Below are positions 6,932 through 15,681 of a stretch of 15,681 nucleotides of DNA, piece after piece (position 1 is the first letter of the stretch; every line of letters starts with the position of its first letter). The notes beneath the pieces were generated by a model. The model was not told the origin of the DNA, made no database searches, and was given only the letters and a program-made list of their open reading frames with translations. The stretch covers positions 1 to 15,681 of the forward strand of contig JALGZO010000012.1 in NCBI GenBank assembly GCA_025774865.1. The letters are read 5' to 3'. Made by a program: the position numbers and the translations under genes. Source of the stretch: a bacterium (GTDB taxonomy: Bacteria; ARS69).

Positions 6932-7646
6932 TCGCAGTCATTTCGGACATCCACGGGAATCTCGAAGCGCTGGACGCCGTGCTCGAGGACGCGAAGAGTG
7001 CGAACGTCCGGGAGTTGATCTGCCTCGGCGACATCGTCGGGTACGGCGCGGACCCCAACGGATGCATGGAGCGGGTCAGCGCCGCGGCGAAGGCGTGCGT
7101 GCTGGGCAATCACGATGCCGCTGCGCGCGACTTGAGCCAGGCGGAGAACTTCAACGAGATCGCGCGCGAGGCGATCCGCTGGACGCAGGAACAGCTCACC
7201 GCCGAGAACCTCGAACGCCTGAACGTGCTTCCTTTCGAGTTCATCCAGGGCGAAGCGCGCTACGTGCACGCCTCCCCCGACAACCCGTCGGCGTGGCACT
7301 ACATTCTCACCGAGCAGGAAGCGTGGAACGCATTCGAAGCGTGCCCCGAGCCCCTCTGTTTCGTCGGACACTCGCACGTCCCGCTGCGGGTGGTGCTCGC
7401 CGGGGGCCGGCTGGAAGTCCTGGAGGCCGCCACCCTCGAGCTGCGGGATGGTGCGCGCGCTCTCGTGAATGTCGGCAGCGTGGGCCAGCCGCGCGACGGC
7501 GATTGGCGAGCCGCTTATGCGTTGTTCGATCCCGAGGGCCGTCGCGTGACCGCCCGTCGCGTCGAGTACGATCTGCGAAAGGCGTCGTCGAAGATTCTGC
7601 AGGCCGGTCTTCCCGAGATTCTGGCGCGCCGACTCAGCCAGGGACA

Positions 7647-7650
<4 letters not shown>
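6928..7650 (+). CDS. Calcineurin-like metallophosphoesterase (YfcE/MJ0936-type)
   Basis: This 240-residue protein has the full set of binuclear-metal phosphoesterase motifs: 'SDIHGN' (Asp7, His9), 'LGDIVGYG' (Asp35), 'GNHD' (Asn61, His62), a His at 114 in 'YVHASP' and 'GHSH' (His148, His150). It therefore should hydrolyse a phosphomonoester or phosphodiester in the cytoplasm; no signal peptide or membrane helix is present. GTG 6928 is the start, within the nusB stop and seven bases after GAGGGAG. The C-terminal 'NVGSVGQPRDGD' matches a subgroup often labelled predicted phosphodiesterase. The substrate is unknown. The missing riboflavin-pathway phosphatase is one possibility given the operon, but those known belong to the HAD superfamily, so this is only a guess. 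The end overlaps the next gene by four bases. Confidence 0.9.
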
Positions 7651-9754
<2,104 letters not shown>

Positions 9755-9767
9755 GAGAGGCCGGCCC

Positions 9768-10730
9768 ATGCGGCTCCTGATTCTCGGGGCCACCGGTTTC
9801 GTCGGGCGGCACCTGCTCGCGGAGTGCCGCGCGCGGGGCGACGATCTCTTCGCGACGTATCGCCCGATCGAGCCGGTGCCCTCCGACGATGACGTGCGGT
9901 GGTTTCCCGTGGATCTCCTGGAGCCAGCCGGGATCCGGGAAGCGCTGCAGGCGTCTCGACCCGAGGGCCTCGTGCACCTCGCCGGGCAGGCGAACGTGGC
10001 GCTCGCCAACCGGGATCCGATCGGGACGTTCCGGGTGAACGCGGAAGGTACCTACCAGATGCTGAACGCCGTTCGGGAGTTGGCGCCGGACACGAAAGCG
10101 GTGGTGATCACGTCAGCGGAGGCGTACGGAGCGGTCCCGACCGCGGAAATGCCGGTCAAGGAGTCGCGGCCGCTCGCTCCCAGCAGCCCGTACGGCGCCA
10201 GCAAGGCCGCCGCCGACCTGGTGGCCCAGCAGGCGGCACTCGGATGGGGGCTCGACGTGGTTCGAATGAGGCCGTTCAATCATGTCGGTCCCGGTCAGCG
10301 CCGGGGGTTCGTGGCCCCGGACTTCGCGAGCCAGGTGGCCGCCATCGAGCGGGCCGAGGTCGAGCCGGTGCTCCGAGTCGGGAACCTTTCCGGGCGCCGG
10401 GATTTCACCGATGTGAGGGACATCGTCCGCGGGTACCGGGACGCCATCGAGCGGGGGACAGGCGGACAGGCGTACAATCTCTGTTCGGGAGTCTCCACGC
10501 GGATCGAGGAGATCGTCGGCTTCTTCGTGGATCGGGCGGAAGTGAAGATCGAGATCCGGCGAGACGAGGGCCGCCTGCGCCCCGTCGACGTTCCCGAGTT
10601 CCTCGGCAGCGGCGACAAGGCGCTCGCCGAGCTCGGCTGGAGCCCGAAGATCTCGCTGGAGTCGAGCCTCCAGGAAGTCCTCGACGAGTGGCGTCGAGCG
10701 CGGCGGGAGGTCTCAGATGCGGTTGATTGA
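9768..10730 (+). CDS. rmd: GDP-4-dehydro-6-deoxy-D-mannose reductase
   Basis: This 320-residue extended SDR should reduce the Gmd product at C4 to give GDP-D-rhamnose. It has the cofactor loop 'GATGFVGRHL' (7-16), 'HLAGQANVALA', 'TSAEAYG', the catalytic pair Tyr142 and Lys146 in 'SPYGASKAAAD', and the family-typical 'RPFNHVGPGQ' followed by 'GFVAPDFASQVA'. That block, with 'GNLSGRRDFTDVRDIV', favours Rmd over GDP-fucose synthase, which also epimerises. ATG 9768 is preceded by AGAGAGG with seven bases of spacing; the gap to gmd is only 13 bases. The alternative is a generic NAD-dependent epimerase, but the gmd neighbour makes Rmd the best call. A 57-base gap separates it from the next gene. 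Confidence 0.88.
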   Translation: MRLLILGATGFVGRHLLAECRARGDDLFATYRPIEPVPSDDDVRWFPVDLLEPAGIREALQASRPEGLVHLAGQANVALANRDPIGTFRVNAEGTYQMLNAVRELAPDTKAVVITSAEAYGAVPTAEMPVKESRPLAPSSPYGASKAAADLVAQQAALGWGLDVVRMRPFNHVGPGQRRGFVAPDFASQVAAIERAEVEPVLRVGNLSGRRDFTDVRDIVRGYRDAIERGTGGQAYNLCSGVSTRIEEIVGFFVDRAEVKIEIRRDEGRLRPVDVPEFLGSGDKALAELGWSPKISLESSLQEVLDEWRRARREVSDAVD

Positions 10731-10787
10731 CAGGGTGTTGCCGCGATTCTTTCGAGTCTCGAGTGAAGCGTCCGGAGAGGAAACGCC

Positions 10788-13505
10788 GTGAGCGAGGACA
10801 CGATTCCCGAGGTGACCGGGGAGGCCGGTGACGAGGCCTCGGTGGCGGCGCCTTCCGTCGATCGCGTCAACCGGATCGTCGCCGCTCTCGTCGGTGCTTT
10901 CGTCTTCGCTGTCTATCGCGTCACCCTGTCGCCCGACGTCTCGTTCTGGGATGCCGGCGAGTTCATCGCGACGGCCCAGTCGCTCGGAATCCCGCATCCG
11001 CCGGGGACTCCCCTTTACATCCTCATGGGCCGCGTCTTCTCCATCGTCTTCCATGACTTGCTCCAGGTGTGTTCGCCGGCCGTCGCGGTCAATCTGCTCT
11101 CGGCCATTCCCTCGGCGATCGCGGCCGTCTTCCTCTATCTGTGCGTCGTCCGGGTGGGGAAGAAGATGTGGAACGACGGCGATCAGTCCACGTTCCATCT
11201 TCCGGCCACGATCGCCGGCGCCAGCGCGGCGCTGTTCGCAGCGTTCGCGGGGACGCTCTGGATCAACTCGATCGAGGCGGAGGTGTACGCGGTCAGCGGG
11301 ATGTGGGCGGTGTTCTGCGCCTGGCTGATCCTCGTCTGGGCCGACTCCGACCCCAAGGACGAACGCCTCCTCGTCGTGATCGCGTACCTGCTCGCGCTCA
11401 ACATCGGCGTGCACCTCGCCACGTACCTCGCCGCACTCGCGATCCTGCCCTTCGCGTTCCTCTACGAAAAGCGGCTGGCCATTCCAGTCAGCTTCCTCGT
11501 GGTCCTGGTGCTCGCGCAGGACCTGCAGTTCTTCCTGGGAGTCGTCTCGCTCCTGCTGTTGCCGACGCTCCAGTTCGCGATTCTGCCGTCGGATTATGCG
11601 AAACGGCATCGCCCGACCTTGCTCGCCGCGCACGGCGCCGCCGTTCTCTTCGCTCTGTGGGCGTTCCGGCAGCCGGAGCAGACGTTCCTGCTACGCCTCT
11701 TGACGGGCGCGATCCCGCTCGCCGCATTCCTCTTCCCGTGGATCGCGCTCCCCATGCCGAAGAAATACACGAACCCGTTCACGGATCTCGGATTCCTGCT
11801 GGTGCTGGTCACGTTGCTGGGGTTCAGCTGTCATTTCTACCTTCCGATCCGGTCGGCGTTGAATCCCGCAATCAACGAAGCGCAGCCCGACACGTGGGAC
11901 GCGTTCTGGAAGGTCATTCTGCGCGTGCAGTACCGGCCCGTGTCGGTGTTCGAGCGGCAGGCGACGTGGGTGTTCCAGTCCGACGAGATGTTCTGGCGCT
12001 ACTTCCGGGAGCAGTGGCCGCCGGCATTCCTGGCCCTGCTGGGGATTCCCGGCATTCTCGTACACCTGCGCCGTTCTCCTCGGACTTTCGTGCTGTTCGG
12101 CCTCCTCTTTCTTTGGACCTCCGCGGCGCTCATCCTGAAGATGAACTTCACGGACCATGAAGTGAGGGAGCGGGATTATTTCTTCGCACCCGGCTTCTTC
12201 TACTTCGCGGTCTGGATCGGTCTCGGGCTCGGGTGGCTGTCCCACGTCACTCTGAGCGGGGCGCCGTCGTCCATGCGGCGAATCGCCGCCCCGGCCACCG
12301 TCGCCCTCTGTCTTCTGATCTGCGTGGTCCCTATTCAAGGCCACTGGGAGAGTCATGACCGCCGCGGGAGTTGGACTGCGCACGACTACGCCTACAACAT
12401 GCTCACGGCCCTGCCCCAGGACGCGATCCTCTTCACGAACGGGGACAACGACACGTTTCCCCTGTGGTATCTGCAGGAAGTGAACGGCTTCCGCAAGGAT
12501 GTCCGGATCGTCAATCTCAGCCTCCTGAACACGCCCTGGTACTGTGAGCAGCTCCGCGACGAGGAGCCCCGAGTGCCGATGAACTACACGACGGAACAGC
12601 TGTGGCAGCTGACGCCCCGCCGTCATCCGACCACCAGGGAAGTGTTTCTCGTCAAGGATCAGGTGGCGCTCGACATCGTTCACGCTGCGTTCAACATCGA
12701 CGAGGCTCGGCCGGTTTACTTCGCCGTGACGGTCGACGACCTCGTGGGTCTGGACGATTTCCTGAAGCTCGAGGGGCTCGTGTTCCGACTCCATCCCGAC
12801 CTTCCGCGTGACGGATCTCGAGCGTTCCCCTTGCCGATGAGTCGGGACGTTCCGCCCCAGAGCGTCGGAGACGAGATCTTCGACGACGTGAACCTGACAG
12901 CGACGCGGCGGAACCTGGAAGAGGTCTATCGGTACCGCGGATTCCTCGACGAAAGCGGCAAGCTCGACGAGACAGTCTACCGAGACGAGAACGAGCAGAA
13001 GCTCGTGACGAACTACGCTGCGGCTTGGGCCCGGATGGCGCTCGCGTATCGGGGTCAGGGAAACCTCGATGAGGCCGTGGCTTGCATGAAGCGGGCGGTG
13101 GAGCTGGCCCCACAGTACGATCCCATCAAGGGGGGGCTCGGAGCCCTTCTGTTCGAGGCCAAGCGGTACGACGAGGCCCAGGAATTCTACCTGGACCGCC
13201 TCGAGACCCACCCTCAGGACATCCGGGTCTACATTGGGCTGGCGTACGTGGCCCAGCTTGCCGACGATTGGGAACAGGCCCTGGACTGGAACCTCCGCGG
13301 GCTTCGGGTCGATCCGACGTCCCGGGACGTGATGGCCGGAATGTACCGGGCCTACTTGAAGCTGGATCGGCCCGAGGATGCCGAGAACGTGCTCGAGCAG
13401 TGGGTTCAGCTGTATCCGGACGATCGCTCGGCTCGCGGCGCGCTCGAGGATCTTCGAAGCGACATGGAGGAGGAGGCGGGATCGTCGAACACGGCGAGCC
13501 AGTGA
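10788..13505 (+). CDS. DUF2723 (GT117-type) multi-pass membrane protein with C-terminal TPRs
   Basis: This 905-residue protein begins with a short polar tail, then about a dozen hydrophobic helices spread over residues 30-515. The DUF2723 signature 'SFWDAGEFI' (52-60) is followed by 'HPPGTPLY' (70-77); the acidic pair after the first helix is what GT-C enzymes use for catalysis. A soluble part follows with 'ILFTNGDNDTFPLWYLQ', typical of this family's C-terminal region. From about 742 to 890 there are roughly four TPR units with the 'A...G...EA......A..L.P' pattern. DUF2723 proteins are classed as GT117 and proposed to transfer sugar from a lipid-linked donor to proteins outside the cytoplasm. 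GTG 10788 has GGAGAGG seven bases upstream and starts just before the first helix. Donor and target are unknown. Confidence 0.88.
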   Translation: MSEDTIPEVTGEAGDEASVAAPSVDRVNRIVAALVGAFVFAVYRVTLSPDVSFWDAGEFIATAQSLGIPHPPGTPLYILMGRVFSIVFHDLLQVCSPAVAVNLLSAIPSAIAAVFLYLCVVRVGKKMWNDGDQSTFHLPATIAGASAALFAAFAGTLWINSIEAEVYAVSGMWAVFCAWLILVWADSDPKDERLLVVIAYLLALNIGVHLATYLAALAILPFAFLYEKRLAIPVSFLVVLVLAQDLQFFLGVVSLLLLPTLQFAILPSDYAKRHRPTLLAAHGAAVLFALWAFRQPEQTFLLRLLTGAIPLAAFLFPWIALPMPKKYTNPFTDLGFLLVLVTLLGFSCHFYLPIRSALNPAINEAQPDTWDAFWKVILRVQYRPVSVFERQATWVFQSDEMFWRYFREQWPPAFLALLGIPGILVHLRRSPRTFVLFGLLFLWTSAALILKMNFTDHEVRERDYFFAPGFFYFAVWIGLGLGWLSHVTLSGAPSSMRRIAAPATVALCLLICVVPIQGHWESHDRRGSWTAHDYAYNMLTALPQDAILFTNGDNDTFPLWYLQEVNGFRKDVRIVNLSLLNTPWYCEQLRDEEPRVPMNYTTEQLWQLTPRRHPTTREVFLVKDQVALDIVHAAFNIDEARPVYFAVTVDDLVGLDDFLKLEGLVFRLHPDLPRDGSRAFPLPMSRDVPPQSVGDEIFDDVNLTATRRNLEEVYRYRGFLDESGKLDETVYRDENEQKLVTNYAAAWARMALAYRGQGNLDEAVACMKRAVELAPQYDPIKGGLGALLFEAKRYDEAQEFYLDRLETHPQDIRVYIGLAYVAQLADDWEQALDWNLRGLRVDPTSRDVMAGMYRAYLKLDRPEDAENVLEQWVQLYPDDRSARGALEDLRSDMEEEAGSSNTASQ

Positions 13506-13531
13506 CCTCTTCTACGAGGGACGATCGAGAG

Positions 13532-14497
13532 ATGCCGAAGAAGGTCCTCGTCACCGGAGCCGCCGGGTTCATCGGCTCCCATCTTTGCGAAGAGCTGCTC
13601 GGTCGCGGCGATGACGTCATCGGCGTCGACTGCTTCACGGACTACTACCCCAGGTTTCTGAAGCAAAAGAGCCTCGACGCCGTCCAGGGAAAGCCCGGAT
13701 TCCGATTCGTCGAGGGGGATCTCAACGACCTCGATCTGCCTTCGCTGATCGGTGATCGGTCCATCGTCTACCACCTCGCCGCGCAGGCGGGCGTGCGCGC
13801 GAGCTGGGGCCAGGAATTCGACGCCTACATCAATCACAACATCCGCGCCACGCAGCAGCTCCTCGAGGCCCTGAAGGAGCGTACCGACATCCGCTTCGTC
13901 TTCGCCTCGTCGTCGTCGGTGTACGGCAAGACCACCACGCTCCCGACGCCCGAGGACGTCGTTCTCCGACCGAACTCGCCCTACGGGGCCACCAAGGTCA
14001 CCTGCGAAGATCTCCTCGCTCTCTACCGCGAGAACTGGGGAGTCGACTACTGCGCGCTGCGCTACTTCACGGTGTACGGTCCGCGCCAGCGGCCCGACAT
14101 GGGATTCCACAAGTTCCTCCGCGCCCTGCTGGAGCAGCGCCCCCTGGACGTCTTCGGCGACGGGAGCCAGAGTAGGGACTGCACCTTCGTGGCGGACATC
14201 GTCCGGGCCACGATTCAGGCCGGCGATACGAGAACCAAGAGTCAGGTTTTCAACGTCGGTGGCGGCTCGAGGAAGGTCCTCAAGGACATCCTCGGGATCA
14301 TGGAGGACATCGTCGGCACGAAGGCGCGCGTCGATTACGGACAGGTAGAAAGAGGCGACGTACCCCACACCTGGGCCGACATCTCTCGCAGCCGCGAGGA
14401 GTTCGGGTATAATCCCCGGACGCCCGTCGAGGAAGGCCTTCGGCAGGAGGCCGAATGGCTCTCCGGGATCGTTCAGGAGATCGATCGTCCCGGGTAG
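13532..14497 (+). CDS. NAD-dependent sugar epimerase, UDP-glucuronate/UDP-glucose 4-epimerase-like
   Basis: This 321-residue extended SDR has the NAD loop 'GAAGFIGSHL' (8-17), an acidic residue in 'GVDCFTDYYP' at the end of strand 2, which favours NAD over NADP, 'HLAAQAGVRASW', 'ASSSSVYG', and the catalytic pair Tyr151 and Lys155 in 'SPYGATK'. 'YFTVYGPRQRPDMGFHKF' followed by 'FGDGSQSRDCTFVADIV' matches UDP-glucuronate and UDP-glucose 4-epimerases. The likely role is interconverting a UDP-sugar for the surrounding glycan pathway; the exact sugar cannot be read from sequence. ATG 13532 is chosen because the Rossmann strand begins four residues later; the ribosome site is weak (GAGGG at 13516-13520, 11 bases away). 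The gap from the preceding gene is 26 bases, so co-transcription is likely. Confidence 0.87.
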   Translation: MPKKVLVTGAAGFIGSHLCEELLGRGDDVIGVDCFTDYYPRFLKQKSLDAVQGKPGFRFVEGDLNDLDLPSLIGDRSIVYHLAAQAGVRASWGQEFDAYINHNIRATQQLLEALKERTDIRFVFASSSSVYGKTTTLPTPEDVVLRPNSPYGATKVTCEDLLALYRENWGVDYCALRYFTVYGPRQRPDMGFHKFLRALLEQRPLDVFGDGSQSRDCTFVADIVRATIQAGDTRTKSQVFNVGGGSRKVLKDILGIMEDIVGTKARVDYGQVERGDVPHTWADISRSREEFGYNPRTPVEEGLRQEAEWLSGIVQEIDRPG

Positions 14498-14520
14498 GGA
14501 AAGCCTCCTAGGGGTTCCCC

Positions 14521-15681
14521 TTGAAAATCTTCGTCGTGAACCCGGCCTTCGGAGACGGGTTCGTGAAGACCGCGCGATGGTTCGCGAAGTCGCGCGGCCG
14601 TGTTCAGCGCCATCCGGACTATCTGGCCCGCGCCACGGCGGTCCTGGAGCAGGCCGGCCACGAGTGCGTCTTTCTCGACGCGGCGGCCAAGGACCTCCCG
14701 CAGTCCGGGGTCCGGGAGCGGATCCGCTCCTTCCGGCCCGACCTGGTGGTCGTTTACGCAACGACCCCCTCGATCGCCAGCGACCTCCAGCACACGAGGA
14801 TGGCGAAGGAAGCGACCGGCGGCGCCCTCACCGTCATGGTGGGATCCCACGTCTCGGCTGAGCCCGACGACACCCTCGACAGAGGTGCGGGATTCCTCGA
14901 CGCGGTCACGCGACGCGAGTTCGATTTCACGCTGCGGGAAATCGCCGACCGCGGCACCTACGACGGAGTAGAGGGTCTGTCGTGGCGTGACGGGGAATCG
15001 ATCGTGCACAACGCTGATCGTCCCATGATCGAGGATCTGGATTCCCTACCGCATCCCGCGTGGCACCACATCGACCTCGCGGACTACCGCGATGCCGGCA
15101 AGCTGTTTCCTTTCCTCACGCTCGTCGGCGGACGGGGCTGCCCCGCGAAGTGCACGTTCTGCCAGCTACCGCAGGTCATGTACGGTCACCGCTACCGCAC
15201 GATGTCCCCAGGGCGCGTGCTGGAAGAGATCGAGTACGACCTCGAGCTGTTCCCGAACCTGAAGGAGATCATGTTCGAGGACGACACACTCACGCTGTCG
15301 ACGCATCTCGATCGTCTTCGTGAGATCTGCGAGGGGATCCTCGAACGGGGGATCCACCGGCGCATCAGCTGGAGCTGCAACGCGAGGCCGGACCTCGTCG
15401 ACAAACCGACGCTCAGTCTCATGAAGAGGGCGGGGGCGCGCATGTTCTGCGTCGGCTTCGAGTTCGGGAACGACGAGATGTTGAAGCGGATCAAGAAGGG
15501 GATCGGCACCGCGAAGATGCAGGAGTTCTCGAGCCGCGCGTCGGAGGCGGGAATCCGCGTGCATGGTTGCTTCATGATCGGCGGCCCGGGTGAGACCCGG
15601 GAGACGGCGCTCCAGACGATCCAGTTCGCGCAGGACCTCGACATAGACACTTGCCAGTTCACGGGCGTGGCGGCCTACCCG
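14521..15681 (+). CDS. B12-binding-type radical SAM protein (3' end outside window)
   Basis: The frame is open from TTG 14521 to the last base, giving 387 residues with no stop. The N-terminal 140 residues alternate strands and helices like a B12-binding domain ('LKIFVVNPAFGDGF', 'RPDLVVVYATTPS', 'TVMVGSHVSAEP'), but the cobalamin-ligand motif DxHxxG is absent. The radical SAM core follows: 'GGRGCPAKCTFC' gives the iron-sulfur cysteines Cys207, Cys211 and Cys214, then 'EIMFEDDTLT', 'CNARPDLV', 'VGFEFGNDEML' and 'MIGGPGET'. AGGGG (14510-14514) lies six bases before TTG, and a later GTG (14536) would delete the first strand. The layout resembles radical SAM enzymes of hopanoid and surface-glycan loci. 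The reaction is unknown. Confidence 0.88.
   Translation, partial: MKIFVVNPAFGDGFVKTARWFAKSRGRVQRHPDYLARATAVLEQAGHECVFLDAAAKDLPQSGVRERIRSFRPDLVVVYATTPSIASDLQHTRMAKEATGGALTVMVGSHVSAEPDDTLDRGAGFLDAVTRREFDFTLREIADRGTYDGVEGLSWRDGESIVHNADRPMIEDLDSLPHPAWHHIDLADYRDAGKLFPFLTLVGGRGCPAKCTFCQLPQVMYGHRYRTMSPGRVLEEIEYDLELFPNLKEIMFEDDTLTLSTHLDRLREICEGILERGIHRRISWSCNARPDLVDKPTLSLMKRAGARMFCVGFEFGNDEMLKRIKKGIGTAKMQEFSSRASEAGIRVHGCFMIGGPGETRETALQTIQFAQDLDIDTCQFTGVAAYP

Noticed and set aside
10727-10755. Perfect -35 hexamer TTGACA (10727-10732) at the end of rmd, upstream of the DUF2723 gene
   Set aside because: No acceptable -10 box is found 16-18 bases downstream (TTTCGA or TTCGAG there), so an internal promoter is not supported by sequence alone.
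13130-13136. G7 run in the TPR region of the DUF2723 gene as a second slippage tract
   Set aside because: Seven G bases is unremarkable in DNA this GC-rich, and several six-base runs occur elsewhere in the window.
14497-14520. Small inverted repeat GGGAA...TTCCC and GGGGTTCCCC before the radical SAM start
   Set aside because: Five pairs around a 13-base loop, or a two-base loop for the inner version, with no T run; too weak to call a terminator or regulator.

Overview
The window is a GC-rich bacterial chromosomal segment in which every gene I can support lies on the + strand. They are packed head to tail, and most junctions are 1-11 base start/stop overlaps (ATGA, GTGA, TTGA, TGATG). High GC, frequent GTG/TTG starts, a DUF2723 (GT117-type) protein, a YfhO-type protein and a riboswitch-led ribD-ribE-ribBA-ribH-nusB order would suit an uncultured FCB-type lineage such as Gemmatimonadota or Eisenbacteria. 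The taxonomic call is weak and is inference only.

Layout. (1) 1-2713: the end of a glycan or membrane-lipid block, with the C-terminus of a YfhO-like protein, a lysylphosphatidylglycerol-synthase-type membrane protein, and a GT4 glycosyltransferase. (2) 2705-2970: a regulatory interval holding a short tandem repeat, a plausible sigma70-type promoter, a very clear FMN riboswitch, and an expression platform whose last hairpin covers the ribD ribosome binding site. (3) 2971-6494: a complete riboflavin set, ribD, ribE (alpha-chain riboflavin synthase), ribBA and ribH. (4) 6494-8783: nusB, a calcineurin-like phosphoesterase and a second GT4 glycosyltransferase, each overlapping its neighbour by 1-4 bases. 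(5) 8780-10730: gmd and a GDP-4-keto-6-deoxymannose reductase (rmd), which together make GDP-D-rhamnose. (6) 10788-15681: a DUF2723 multi-pass protein fused to C-terminal TPRs, a UDP-sugar-epimerase-like SDR, and the first 387 codons of a radical SAM protein that runs off the window.

How they work together. The rib genes turn GTP and ribulose-5-phosphate into riboflavin and should be turned down by FMN through the riboswitch. No terminator or gene-free gap separates them from the sugar-nucleotide and glycosyltransferase genes downstream, so FMN-responsive transcription may extend into a surface-glycan pathway. The glycan genes on both sides suggest that a riboflavin operon sits inside a larger glycan locus. 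GT4 enzymes, GDP-rhamnose supply, an epimerase, a DUF2723/TPR protein and membrane proteins together look like assembly of a polysaccharide or protein-linked glycan. No single gene here belongs to a clearly unknown family. The novelty, if any, is in the arrangement and regulation. I see no tRNA, rRNA, CRISPR array, insertion sequence or phage gene. No gene-free stretch exceeds 300 bases; the longest is 2714-2970.
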